A DNA stretch of 64,000 bases from an uncultured Bacteroidales bacterium (GCA_902772585.1 CACYBB010000008.1:60677-124676), one strand, 5' to 3'; counted from the first letter of the stretch, positions 26,154-34,946 are shown. The notes: generated by a model from the sequence alone, not told the origin. Numbers and translations are program-made.

Positions 26154-28601
26154 TCATGCGCTATACAATCTTCGTTGTAATTCGAAATAGTGTTCACGCA
26201 TATCAGCAACAGACATATTTAATCTTTCCTTTGCATCACTCATCGAGTTAAACTTGATGGTAATGAAGGTCTTCAGATTGTCTGAACCCAGTTCCTTGAA
26301 GCCGTTGCTGACATAGTACTGCAGGATGAGATTGTCGAACTCTCGCTGCTCCTTGTTCAATGAGTCTACGTATTGTTTCTTCACAAGTTCAACTCTCTTA
26401 GCCCTCTCTATTGGCGTAGAGTCATAAGCTATGTATTCCAGCACATCTAGCAGGTCGCATTTCTGCATCTTCAGCATGTTTTTCAAAAGCTGCAGTTTTT
26501 CTTCTGCAAAGCCTGCTTCGTCCATCGTTCTCAATAGTTGTTCTCGGGTTTCGGGGTTAGACCATTTTTCTCTGAGGTCATCTGCTCCTGAGAAAAATTC
26601 TGGTACTCTACCAAAGAGCCTCTTGACGTATTCATCAAGCGTGATGAACTCGTCACCAAAGAATATTTTCTGCTCCCATGTGGTTTCAAGAGACAGTCTT
26701 CTTCCATTAGACAACTTAATATCTATCAGATTGGTTCTTGGTCTTTCACACGTACAAGGCAGATTGCCACAAACGGGGCATGGCTCTGGTTTGCAGATGC
26801 AAGGAATCTGACCACATATAGGACAAGGCTTTTTCTCTCTTGGTGGTTTCTTCTCACATGTACAAGGCCAGTTGCCGCATACAGGACAATAGGTGTCACC
26901 ATCCCAATCAGGGTCCTTAAACATGTCGCAAGCCCCTACATAGTCATAAATCGTGAAATAATACTTCTTGTCAAACAAGCGAGTACCACGACCTATAATC
27001 TGCTTAAACTCCACGATGTTTTGAACGGGTCGCATCAATACGATGTTACGCACATTTCGGGCATCAACACCAGTGCTCAACTTATAAGATGTAGTCAGAA
27101 TTGTTGGCAACAACTTTTCGTTGTCTTGGAATGTTCTCAATGTGGCTTCACCCACTTCGCCATCATCAGCTGTCACTCGTTCACAATAGTTGTTGGCTGG
27201 TCTCTTCTTATGCTTGTTCACCATATCGCGCACGATCATAGCATGTTTCTGAGTGGCACAGAAGATGATAGTCTTTTCGTCTGGATCAATCTTGTTCAGC
27301 AGCTCTTGCACACGATGTTCATCACGCTCCTTAATCTGTATTCTGCCATTATAGAAGTCAGACTCCCTGTAAATCTTTTCAGGGTCTATCTCTCCGCTCT
27401 TCACGATGTCGCCTTCCTGGTACTTGTAGTCATCAATGTTGCTCGTAGAGATGTCTACACGGAAGGGCACAAGAAAACCATCCTCAATGCCTTGTTTCAG
27501 CGAGTAGGTATAAACAGGAGCACCAAAGTAGGCATAGGTGTTGGCATTATCCTTTCTTCTTGGGGTGGCAGTCATACCCAGCTGATAGGCACTGTCAAAG
27601 TATTCCATCAGCTTTCGCCACTCACTTTCGTCATTAGCACCACCTCTATGACACTCGTCAATGATGATGAAGTCGAAGAAGTCACGCTCATACTGCATGT
27701 AATATGGTTGATCGTCTGCACCTTCTGGCAACTTGATGCCTTGCTCCTCTGCCTTTTGTGCATTAGGTGAAGTCATCATCGTCTGGAAGATGGTGAAGTA
27801 TAGGTTGCGGGCTGTTGGCACCTTGTAATTGTTCTTCCTCAGCTCCTTGGGGGTCACGCGACACATCGCATCTTCAGGGAACTGGTCGAAGTCATTGATG
27901 GCCTGATTAGCAAGAATGTTTCTGTCAGCAATAAACAGAATTCTTGGCGCACGCTCCACGCCCTTGGTGTTCCACTTCGTCTGTGTCAGTTTCCAACATA
28001 TCTGGAAAGCCGTATAGGTCTTACCCGTTCCTGTTGCCATTGTGAGCAATATACGGTTTCTTTGTTTTGCCACAGCTTCCAGCACATTCTTGATGGCTAT
28101 CTCCTGATAGTAGCGAGGCTGACGGCCACCACTACGATTGAGGGCACAAAGATTGAACTTGTCTCGCCATGGGTTCTCTTCTGGGAAGGTCATCTTCCAC
28201 AAGTCCTGTGGCGTTGGGAAATTGTCAATATCATGTTCCTTGCTGGGAATGATATACTCTCCCTTGCTGTTTGTCACACCCATATCGATGAACCATATTT
28301 CGTCGCCATTGGTGCTATAGGTGTAGCGAATCTTCAGGGCTTCGGCATATTCCTTTGCTTGCTTCACTCCCGTAGACACATCTTTCTCATCACTCTTAGC
28401 CTCAATCACGGCCAGTTTTATACCCTTGTATTCAAGGATATAATCTGCCTTCTTCGGATTCTTGTTACCAGTAGTTGTGATACGACCAGGTGCAATATAC
28501 GCACTCTGCTCCACAAGTATCTTACTACCTGGAACTATCCCCCAGCCAGCATCCCTTAGCTTAGGGTCTATCTTGTTAAACCGTGTCTGCGCTTCGTTCA
28601 T
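26154..28601 (-). CDS. hsdR: Type I restriction enzyme R subunit, EcoEI-like
   Basis: Motor and nuclease subunit of a type I restriction system. The 815 residues contain an N-terminal nuclease domain (about 1-150), a DEAD-like helicase with MATGTGKTYTAF (Walker A, about residue 190), IDECHRGG and TATPRR, and a C-terminal EcoEI-type domain (about 650-810). Length fits the EcoEI (type IB) group. Between helicase and C-terminal domain (about 565-620) lie three CPxCGxxPCxC motifs, an unusual zinc-ribbon-like insert. It is last in the hsdM-hsdS-membrane protein-hsdR operon. Confidence 0.93.
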   Translation of the reverse strand: MNEAQTRFNKIDPKLRDAGWGIVPGSKILVEQSAYIAPGRITTTGNKNPKKADYILEYKGIKLAVIEAKSDEKDVSTGVKQAKEYAEALKIRYTYSTNGDEIWFIDMGVTNSKGEYIIPSKEHDIDNFPTPQDLWKMTFPEENPWRDKFNLCALNRSGGRQPRYYQEIAIKNVLEAVAKQRNRILLTMATGTGKTYTAFQICWKLTQTKWNTKGVERAPRILFIADRNILANQAINDFDQFPEDAMCRVTPKELRKNNYKVPTARNLYFTIFQTMMTSPNAQKAEEQGIKLPEGADDQPYYMQYERDFFDFIIIDECHRGGANDESEWRKLMEYFDSAYQLGMTATPRRKDNANTYAYFGAPVYTYSLKQGIEDGFLVPFRVDISTSNIDDYKYQEGDIVKSGEIDPEKIYRESDFYNGRIQIKERDEHRVQELLNKIDPDEKTIIFCATQKHAMIVRDMVNKHKKRPANNYCERVTADDGEVGEATLRTFQDNEKLLPTILTTSYKLSTGVDARNVRNIVLMRPVQNIVEFKQIIGRGTRLFDKKYYFTIYDYVGACDMFKDPDWDGDTYCPVCGNWPCTCEKKPPREKKPCPICGQIPCICKPEPCPVCGNLPCTCERPRTNLIDIKLSNGRRLSLETTWEQKIFFGDEFITLDEYVKRLFGRVPEFFSGADDLREKWSNPETREQLLRTMDEAGFAEEKLQLLKNMLKMQKCDLLDVLEYIAYDSTPIERAKRVELVKKQYVDSLNKEQREFDNLILQYYVSNGFKELGSDNLKTFITIKFNSMSDAKERLNMSVADMREHYFELQRRLYSA

Positions 28602-28606
28602 AGTAA

Positions 28607-29029
28607 CTATTTATCCATAATCATAATTATAGGGACTGTTTTAATGACATCGTTTTGAGTTGGATAGCGATATATACCAATCTGCCTTATTTCTTTATTC
28701 TTGGGAATATCAATTTCCTGGTTATCATAATAATATTCGTTATCTTTATTAGTGATAAGATAAACCGTCCCTACATATGAATTAATATTTCTTACTAATG
28801 CTGTATGATCTGTTAGCACCTGAAATACTTTTAATGAATTTTCCTTTATAATATCTCCAGGCTCATCAAATAACTTAATATCATCTTTCAATGAAGGTTT
28901 CTCAACTAATTCTGATGTACCTCCATTATTATCTTTTCCTTCCCTCAAACTATTTACAACAACAGCAAATAATATTGTTAATACAATACCTGTCACTGTA
29001 CCACCAAGAAAGATTAACCACTTTTTCAT
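28607..29029 (-). CDS. Single-pass membrane protein inside the hsd operon
   Basis: 140 residues. A basic N terminus and one transmembrane helix (about 5-27, FLGGTVTGIVLTILFAVVV) are followed by a polar region of about 110 residues with a small beta-rich part (about 65-140). The family is unknown to me. It sits 15 bp after hsdS and 5 bp before hsdR, so it is translated with the restriction enzyme. A membrane partner or immunity-type accessory factor is possible. Low GC compared with neighbours. Confidence 0.65.
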   Translation of the reverse strand: MKKWLIFLGGTVTGIVLTILFAVVVNSLREGKDNNGGTSELVEKPSLKDDIKLFDEPGDIIKENSLKVFQVLTDHTALVRNINSYVGTVYLITNKDNEYYYDNQEIDIPKNKEIRQIGIYRYPTQNDVIKTVPIIMIMDK

Positions 29030-29044
29030 ATTTCCAGTTTTTTG

Positions 29045-30244
29045 TTATTCAAATACTTTTCTTAATATAGCTTGTTTCAATGCGTCGCACTCCTGAGAAA
29101 TCTTGTTGTAGTTCTCTTGGAGTTTATCAACTTTGGATTTGAGAGAGTCGAGGGTTTCGACGATGGATTGCTGCTCGGAGAGAGGAGGATACTTAATAGG
29201 GAACTCTGAAAGATCTTTGAACTTTAGATTATTAATATTCGCACCTTCAGAAAGGGATTTTATGTATTCTTTATAAAAAGGAGAACTAAGAGCATAATGT
29301 AAATACAGGCCATTTATTTCATTGTTTGGAGATATTTGACCCATAAATCCACCAAAAGCATAACTATAATCCTTATCCACATATGCCACTTTACCTAAAT
29401 GTGCCTTGCTTCCATTTGACATACAGATAAAAAGGCTGCCTTTACGTAGTCTTTTATCATCAGGTATTACAAAATCTTCTTTCAAATACTTTAATTCTGA
29501 GAAGTCTAACTTACCAGCAATAAGGTCTATGTTATTTGAGCGCAAAACGATGTTGTTTGAGTGCTCAACTTCATCGTTTTTCGAATAAGTCAAACCTCTT
29601 GCAAAGGATGCTAGCTCTCCCAGTTTTTTATATGTCCACCCTTCTTTTGGTTCAAGCATTTCTTTGAGGGATGCTTGGAAGAGGGCTTTGGCTTCATTGA
29701 GGGCTTTTTCTGCATTAGTCTTCATCGCATCTATCTTCGCAAAAGCAGAGTCAAGATATTCAACGATGGATTGCTGCTGCTTTTCATTGGGCGGAAATTG
29801 AATTGAAAAACCTTTCATAGTCTTAGCTGGAATATTGGGCTGTGCTGCACCATTATTCAATCTCTCAATAAAAGGTTGTTTGTAATCCAAATAGTAAGAA
29901 ATATATTTATTACAAAATCCGTCTTTAGTTCTAATTATAACTAAAGAAGATGCTACTGCCCCTTTTAGGCCGTTTTGAACTATAGAGTGTTTCCCAAGTG
30001 TACCTCGTAAACAGAATAATATATCACCTTCAACAAATCTTCCTTGTGTTAAGGAATCATACTTATCTTGGCTAATAAAATTGAGAGACGCAATATCCAA
30101 ACCGGTTTGAATTAAATTACCAGCATTAACAAAGGGAATACCATCAACGACATAATCCTTCTTTGAGGGATAATTGGTGCTCCGATCACCATTGATAAAA
30201 GTGGCGACGTCCCCTAATGTATGTAATTCCCACCCTTCTTTCAT
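29045..30244 (-). CDS. hsdS: Type I restriction enzyme S (specificity) subunit
   Basis: Recognises the DNA target through two target-recognition domains. The 399 residues have TRD1 at about 1-150, a conserved helical spacer (EKQQQSIVEYLDSAFAKIDAM, about 152-200), TRD2 at about 205-350 and a second spacer (SEQQSIVETLDSLKSKVDKL) at the end. Both halves are intact. It overlaps hsdM by 4 bp. The TRDs are AT-rich, as usual for exchanged segments. The target sequence is not predictable. No invertase or silent hsdS copy is nearby. Confidence 0.93.
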   Translation of the reverse strand: MKEGWELHTLGDVATFINGDRSTNYPSKKDYVVDGIPFVNAGNLIQTGLDIASLNFISQDKYDSLTQGRFVEGDILFCLRGTLGKHSIVQNGLKGAVASSLVIIRTKDGFCNKYISYYLDYKQPFIERLNNGAAQPNIPAKTMKGFSIQFPPNEKQQQSIVEYLDSAFAKIDAMKTNAEKALNEAKALFQASLKEMLEPKEGWTYKKLGELASFARGLTYSKNDEVEHSNNIVLRSNNIDLIAGKLDFSELKYLKEDFVIPDDKRLRKGSLFICMSNGSKAHLGKVAYVDKDYSYAFGGFMGQISPNNEINGLYLHYALSSPFYKEYIKSLSEGANINNLKFKDLSEFPIKYPPLSEQQSIVETLDSLKSKVDKLQENYNKISQECDALKQAILRKVFE

Positions 30245-31698
30245 TTCAGCATATCCATTATTTCGTCAATAAGAGTCTGATTCTCGCTATTGAGGGCATA
30301 GATGCTTTCTACAATTTCTCTTGGTGTGCGCTCATCCACTTCCTCTACCTTGTTGGGGTTCTTCACGCTGAGGTCGCAAGCATCATCGAGGGTGCTGACA
30401 TCGAGCGTCCACGAATGTTCGCTCTCCGCCTTAGTCTTCTGCAAAGTCAGGAACTCCTGCATATCAGCCTCAGTCAAAGGCTGCGTCTTGGTGAAGTGCT
30501 TATCTACCTGATAATACCAAATCTTCTGCGTCGGCTCGCCCTTGGTGAAGAACAAGACAACAGTCTTCACACCAGCACCCGTGAATACACCTGAGGGAAG
30601 GTCAAGAATGGTGTGAAGGTTGCAGTTCTCCAAGAGCATCTTGCGTATGGCACTTGCATCTCCATTGCTCAGGAAAGTATTCTTGATAACGATACCTGCA
30701 CGACCACCAGCCTTCAGCATCTTGATAAAGTGCTGCATGAACATATAGGCTGTCTCGGAGGTGCGTATCTCGAAGTTCTGCAACACCTCGCCACGCTCGT
30801 TGCCACCAAAAGGAGGATTAGCAAGAATCACATTCTTGCGGTCGCTCTCCTGAATCTGGCTGAGGTTCATAGCCAGCGTGTTGCCGTGCGTGATGTTGGG
30901 TGCCGATACACCATGAAATATCATGTTCATGGTGGCGATGATATAGGGCAGACCTTTCTTCTCCTTACCATAGAAGGTGTCTTTCTGCAAGATTTCGTGG
31001 TCTTTCACACTCTTAATCTTGTCCTTCATATAGAGGAAAGCTTCGCAAAGGAAGCCAGCCGAACCACAAGCAGGGTCATAAACAGTTTCGCCTATCTTGG
31101 GATCAACCACTTTGATAATGCTACGAATCAATGGGCGGGGCGTATAATACTCGCCACCATTACGGCCTGCATTACCCATGCGCTGGATGTTGCTCTCGTA
31201 GAGCACAGTCATCTCATGCTTGTCCTCAGCACTCTGGAAGTGGAGCTCATCAATCATGTTGATGATTTCACGCATATTGAATCCAGAGCGAATCTTGTTA
31301 TGTAGCTCGCCAAAGATTTCGCCTATCTTATATTCAAGCGTATCAGTAGATGCCGCAGTATTCTGAAAGTCTTTGAGGTAAGGGAAGAGCTTCTGGTCAA
31401 CAAACTCCACTAGGTCGTCGCCACTCATGGCATTAACGGTATCCAGTACCATCTTGCCTGTCTGTGGGTCTTTCTTCTTGGGTGTAGCCCACTGGCTCCA
31501 ACGATAGAAACCAGATACTAGTCGCTTGTATGTCTTGCCTTCCAATTCGGCTTCATCCTCGCGTTCTGTTTCAAGATCGTCGAGATATTTCAGGAACAAC
31601 ATCCATGATTTCTGTTCCAGATAGTCCAACTCACTACCGCAACCCTGCTCCTTCCAGAGTATTTGGTCTATCGCCTTAAATGTATTTTCGTATTTCAT
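30241..31698 (-). CDS. hsdM: Type I restriction enzyme M (N6-adenine methyltransferase) subunit
   Basis: Methylates adenine in the recognition site using S-adenosylmethionine. The 485 residues have an HsdM N-terminal helical domain (about 1-140), the SAM motif DPACGSAGFL (about residue 205) and catalytic motif IV NPPFGG (about residue 295). It overlaps hsdS by ATGA. A zinc-ribbon protein gene and a GIY-YIG gene lie directly upstream on the same strand, 10 bp away, and probably share the transcript. Confidence 0.94.
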   Translation of the reverse strand: MKYENTFKAIDQILWKEQGCGSELDYLEQKSWMLFLKYLDDLETEREDEAELEGKTYKRLVSGFYRWSQWATPKKKDPQTGKMVLDTVNAMSGDDLVEFVDQKLFPYLKDFQNTAASTDTLEYKIGEIFGELHNKIRSGFNMREIINMIDELHFQSAEDKHEMTVLYESNIQRMGNAGRNGGEYYTPRPLIRSIIKVVDPKIGETVYDPACGSAGFLCEAFLYMKDKIKSVKDHEILQKDTFYGKEKKGLPYIIATMNMIFHGVSAPNITHGNTLAMNLSQIQESDRKNVILANPPFGGNERGEVLQNFEIRTSETAYMFMQHFIKMLKAGGRAGIVIKNTFLSNGDASAIRKMLLENCNLHTILDLPSGVFTGAGVKTVVLFFTKGEPTQKIWYYQVDKHFTKTQPLTEADMQEFLTLQKTKAESEHSWTLDVSTLDDACDLSVKNPNKVEEVDERTPREIVESIYALNSENQTLIDEIMDMLK

Positions 31699-31708
31699 AT
31701 AGATCTTA

Positions 31709-31957
31709 TTATCTTTTATTGCCCATTGGGGTATATATTACCTTTGAGAAGTGTCTATCACTATTCTTGGCACTATCTATTAAATGTTTCTTAGCTTCAA
31801 ATTGGCAATCGAAACATATCTTGTATTCTCTGCCCTTTTTACCTTTATATTTACATCCCATCTGATGTACAGTTCCACAACGCGCACATCTGAAAACACC
31901 AAGAAAGTTTTCACCTTTTCTCTTCTGAATAATATTTAGTATATAGTCGTCCGACAT
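31709..31957 (-). CDS. Small zinc-ribbon protein
   Basis: 82 residues from ATG 31957 (MSDDYILN...), chosen because it starts one base after the stop of the GIY-YIG gene; an in-frame ATG at 31996 would give a 39-bp overlap. CARCGTVH and CFDCQF form a CxxC...CxxC zinc ribbon about 30 residues apart (about residues 24-55), with a basic loop KYKGKKGR between. It may bind nucleic acid. Position between the GIY-YIG protein and hsdM suggests a defence role, by inference. Confidence 0.6.
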   Translation of the reverse strand: MSDDYILNIIQKRKGENFLGVFRCARCGTVHQMGCKYKGKKGREYKICFDCQFEAKKHLIDSAKNSDRHFSKVIYTPMGNKR

Positions 31958-31958
31958 C

Positions 31959-32588
31959 TTATTCTTCAAACGGATAAGTTTCGTCATAAATATCACTCAG
32001 CAATCTGTCTTTGTATAGCCAGTGAGGAGTAGGCTGAATGTACTTTATCTTATAACCCTTAAGTTGCGCAGAAAGTGCACTGATAGAAGTTTCTTCTCCC
32101 TTGTAACTTACCTTTCTATCTGAAATGATGGTTACACTGATAGAGCTATCATCTTTCCATGTAAGCACGTCACCCTTCTGTAACCCCATCTCATAGAAAT
32201 TAAGTGCGGGACGGTGTTTTTGGGCTTTGGTACTTGCTGCCTTATCGTCATCGGTCAGATCATTTTGAATTTCCTCTGTCACATCTTCTGTCACATCTGT
32301 ATGGTGGAATAGTTCAAGGATTGCCTTTGCCTGCTCCACATTGATTTTGAAGAATTCACGATTCTTGTTCACTCGTTGAGGTTCAAAAGCTGTGTGAAGG
32401 GCACGCTCAATCTTGGCACAATCCTTGTTGTTCACCCTGCATGCAAATTGGCACTCAAAGGCTACAGGGACTCCAGTAGTGTAGAGCTCCTTCATCCTCT
32501 TCTCCAAGTCTTCTTGCCTGGTCATGCCTATCTTTACCAGTCCAGGCATATAAGGATTTGTCAGTAAGTATACTATTCCGTATTCCAT
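31959..32588 (-). CDS. GIY-YIG nuclease family protein (T5orf172-like)
   Basis: 209 residues. The N-terminal domain (about 1-95) is of GIY-YIG type: GIVYLLTN, then GLVKIGMTR, and REFFKIN near its end; this version resembles T5orf172/MUG113 proteins found on phage and accessory DNA. The C-terminal part (about 120-205) resembles a small beta-rich domain with LQKGDVLTWKDD and YKG. It is the first gene of the restriction cluster. Nuclease activity is a family inference. Confidence 0.8.
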   Translation of the reverse strand: MEYGIVYLLTNPYMPGLVKIGMTRQEDLEKRMKELYTTGVPVAFECQFACRVNNKDCAKIERALHTAFEPQRVNKNREFFKINVEQAKAILELFHHTDVTEDVTEEIQNDLTDDDKAASTKAQKHRPALNFYEMGLQKGDVLTWKDDSSISVTIISDRKVSYKGEETSISALSAQLKGYKIKYIQPTPHWLYKDRLLSDIYDETYPFEE

Positions 32589-32700
32589 ATATCTTGTTTT
32601 CTTTGTTCCAATTTAAACCTCCTCGAACTTCTCAGTCAGAGAAGGTTGACTACATATTGAAAGCGTCACGTGAACTCCACGTGTGCATATAGTCTTTATT

Positions 32701-32790
32701 TTATTTAATCCTTCGCCTTCTAGTCCATTGCGCCAGCGGCAGGAGCACGATGCAGAGCAGTAAGACAAGTATGAAGTCTAGGATTTTCAT
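32701..32790 (-). CDS. 29-residue hydrophobic peptide with Arg/Lys tail
   Basis: ATG 32790, TAA 32701. The peptide is MKILDFILVLLLCIVL followed by LPLAQW and the tail TRRRRIK: one membrane helix with a positive C terminus. That form is shared by membrane peptides such as type I toxins and by small membrane regulators. A hairpin of two CACGTG palindromes (32667-32672, 32678-32683) lies downstream. Coding status is plausible but unproven; no family is recognised. Confidence 0.45.
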   Translation of the reverse strand: MKILDFILVLLLCIVLLPLAQWTRRRRIK

Positions 32791-32806
32791 TTGTATTATT
32801 AGTTCA

Positions 32807-32847
32807 ATTCGTGAATCAAATTACGATTAATTAGGAAAATTCGTTTC
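32807..32847 (+). repeat. Dispersed 40-bp repeat, copy A
   Basis: Runs from ATTCGTGAATCAAATTA to AATTAGG and AATTCGTTTC. Further copies lie at 33190, 35680 (inverted) and 35790. Confidence 0.7.
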
Positions 32848-32862
32848 TAACAATCTATGGTC

Positions 32863-33180
32863 TTAGTTGACCTCTGTATTCATTTTATTCATCTCCTTGC
32901 CAATCTCGTAGAGGTCGAGGTCAGCAAGTTGCGACTCCACCATGAAGTGGAAACGGTCTTCAATCTCATCGACAGACATGTTTGTGGGCTTCGCCTTCTC
33001 CAACTGGTGGATATAGCCGGCAGAGACGCGCGACAGAAGGATGAGCACATCCATGGGCTTCAGCTGGCGTGCAGCAATGACGGCATTGAGCTTGGTACGC
33101 AAGTCCTCGACAGCAGCGTTCAACTGTTGTTCCTCGTGTATCAGCTTCTCCTTGTCTATCAATGTATCTTCTGTTGCCAT
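32863..33180 (-). CDS. Hypothetical helical protein
   Basis: 105 residues, acidic, predicted almost entirely helical with a coiled-coil-like N-terminal half (KEKLIHEEQQLNAAVEDLRTKL is the first helix, about 9-30). No family recognised. It is bracketed by two copies of the dispersed 40-bp repeat (32807 and 33190), so it sits as a cassette between repeats. No promoter was identified. Confidence 0.5.
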   Translation of the reverse strand: MATEDTLIDKEKLIHEEQQLNAAVEDLRTKLNAVIAARQLKPMDVLILLSRVSAGYIHQLEKAKPTNMSVDEIEDRFHFMVESQLADLDLYEIGKEMNKMNTEVN

Positions 33181-33189
33181 ATATCTTTT

Positions 33190-33230
33190 ATTCGTGGATC
33201 AAATTATGGGAAATTAGGGTAATTCGTTTC
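33190..33230 (+). repeat. Dispersed 40-bp repeat, copy B
   Basis: ATTCGTGGATCAAATTA, then AATTAGGGTAATTCGTTTC. Same orientation as copy A, about 380 bp apart. Confidence 0.7.
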
Positions 33231-33245
33231 TTAACCATTTGTTTC

Positions 33246-33596
33246 TCAGAAATTAACTTCATACCCACCAAACCAATCCGTTTCAAGCTTAATGCCTGAT
33301 GTAACAGTAGTTATGGTCAGACCAAACAGGCTGCCAGCATAGACCATATTATCGTAGGTGGGCTGGTAGTATTCGTCACCTCGGCAGGCAGGGTTGGCCT
33401 TTACATAATCGCCGAACTTATGGACGAAGCGCACAATGCTATCCGCAGAGGTTTCGGGCAGGCCTTTGCTTTCCAGATAATAAGGTATCAGGAGTGAGAT
33501 GGGGTCTTCGATAGATGCGTAATCTTCTTGCTGCTCGTCGCTACCACACGCCACAAAGACGATGGTCGACAAGAGAAGCAGGCAAACACAAAACAC
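33246..33596 (-). CDS. Small lipoprotein, start uncertain
   Basis: 116 residues if the GTG at 33596 is the start. Residues 1-17 form a hydrophobic segment ending in the lipobox FVAC, so Cys17 would be lipidated. The usual Lys/Arg-rich N terminus is absent and no in-frame ATG lies upstream, so the 5' end may be lost. The rest is soluble with no recognised fold. A run of nine G residues (33697-33705) lies about 100 bp upstream. The 33597-33900 stretch holds no other gene. Confidence 0.45.
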   Translation of the reverse strand: MFCVCLLLLSTIVFVACGSDEQQEDYASIEDPISLLIPYYLESKGLPETSADSIVRFVHKFGDYVKANPACRGDEYYQPTYDNMVYAGSLFGLTITTVTSGIKLETDWFGGYEVNF

Positions 33597-33851
33597 CCTG
33601 CCACAAGAGGCATAAGCCTGATGTAGCAGGGACGAAGGTGTGGTAACCCTAGTGTTCGCTTTGCGCGAAGTATTGTTGTTTAGATTATACGAAAATGGGG
33701 GGGGGCAAGATTTGTCCTCTCGTCAGTGAATTGTATCGTGCGTTTCTTTCGTTCATATCCTTTGGTTAGCGAATCTGAATGCAAAGATAGCAAAAGCCGA
33801 GCGAAATACAAAATAAATTGCGATTTATTTTCATTTCTCTGACCTAAAGGT

Positions 33852-33869
33852 GCAGAGTGTGGCGTTGCA
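33852..33869. repeat. 18-bp word repeated in inverse at 35720-35737
   Basis: GCAGAGTGTGGCGTTGCA matches its exact complement at 35720-35737. The pair brackets the rhuM remnant, the palindrome region and the HU-like gene (about 1.9 kb). The core GTGGCGTTGC also occurs at 59781-59790. Confidence 0.7.
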
Positions 33870-33900
33870 ATCCGAGGCGTATTTTTTCTTCGAGCGCAGC

Positions 33901-34131
33901 TCAAAGAAATTGGGGTCGGAGATTTTTTTCTAAAAAGTCCACTTCTTCTGGCACTTCTCCTCTAAAGCCTCTGTTTACGACAGCTTCCATTTTGGAAATA
34001 GTCGTGTTTTTATCCAGTTCACCGGTTTCGTATTTCTTCTTCAGATGCTTGCTGATATCGGGAACTCCAACGTCAAATAGTTGAGCCATAGCCTTCTGCG
34101 TAGCCCAAATGGTTTCATCCTTGATAACCAC
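33901..34131 (-). pseudogene. RhuM/Fic-associated protein fragment
   Basis: The reading frame matches the N-terminal part of RhuM-family proteins (KDETIWATQKAMAQLF, then KNTTISKMEAVVNRGF) and ends after 76 codons, where a full gene has about 330. Upstream in frame there is a TGA with more family-like sequence (KIH) next to it, so the 5' end is also broken. The 3' end runs into the repeat at 33840-33900. A decayed copy, probably not expressed. Confidence 0.7.
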
Positions 34132-34506
34132 ATGAATCTTGTGTCACAGGTCCCATTGACATATCAGCCAGTACTTGAATGCAAAGTTACGAAAGTTTGG
34201 AATAAATAAAGATTTTCGTCACAAAGTTTGGATTTTACAAATAAACTTCCTATCTTTGCAGCGTCAGAATATTAGTTTTGGCTATCCGGTAAGTTTCCGC
34301 GTGGGAGCAAGACTTGATCGACACTACTCCATTTTTAAACAAAGAGTCACTTGTGTGACTCTTTTGTCATTTGTGTCACATGGACAGATACTATTGACAC
34401 ATCATCCCTGACTTATCTGTCAACGAAAACAGGAATACTGTCAACTAATCTAGTACGTAGAAGTCAACGAAAGCAGTATGGCAGCACACGAAAACACACC
34501 GCTACA

Positions 34507-34688
34507 CCGCTACGCCGCTACACTGTCTCATTTGGAAAATCGACAGTGAGGGGCTGATGTACTTGAAATTCATCTTATATTATATATTATATTATAATAT
34601 AATATATAATATAAATAATATAGTCAAGATTTTCTCTGCTGGACGGCAATAACGAAAATGCAAATGGGACAGTGTAGCGGCGTAGCGG
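34507..34688. repeat. Nested inverted repeat with a 40-bp AT-only perfect palindrome
   Basis: Outer arms of 28 bp with one mismatch (34507-34534 and 34661-34688) are built from iterated CGCTAC words. Between them lies a perfect 40-bp palindrome of A and T only (34575-34614). The whole could form a cruciform or long RNA hairpin. It occupies most of the 815-bp gene-free stretch 34132-34946, upstream of the HU-like gene promoter. No ORF in this stretch looks real. Confidence 0.85.
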
Positions 34689-34756
34689 CGACAAAACAGT
34701 CCTATTTCTTTACATTTTAACATTTAAAATAAATTGAAAATAAAATCCGAAAATGC

Positions 34757-34787
34757 TTGCATCGTATCTATATTTTTAGTACCTTTG
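34757..34787 (+). promoter_or_regulatory. Promoter of the HU-like gene at 34947
   Basis: TTGC (34757-34760), 19 bp, TACCTTTG (34780-34787), continuing CATTGTC. The same TTTGCATTGTC follows the -7 element at 63882. Confidence 0.65.
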
Positions 34788-34796
34788 CATTGTCAA

Positions 34797-34935
34797 TGAG
34801 AGAGACGACGAGTTGCGATGAGCGATACGACGAGTCAGCCGCGGAGAAACGACGTAACGCAAAAAGAGTAACGACGAGTTAATCAAAGAGACAAAAACCA
34901 ATAACCAATTAACATTAAACATTAACCATTAAAAA
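34797..34935 (+). repeat. Repeat-built leader of the HU-like gene
   Basis: Three ACGACGAGT copies (around 34804, 34829 and 34871) are followed by an AACCATTAA-type short tandem repeat (34895-34935) ending near the ATG. Confidence 0.6.
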
Positions 34936-34946
34936 ACTTTACAACT

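Noticed and set aside
29045-30244. Phase-variable hsdS locus
   Set aside because: No invertase, silent hsdS copy or inverted repeats within hsdS were seen.
33680-33904. Minus-strand frame of 74 codons beside the rhuM remnant
   Set aside because: It covers repeat DNA and a G9 tract, with no protein-like composition.
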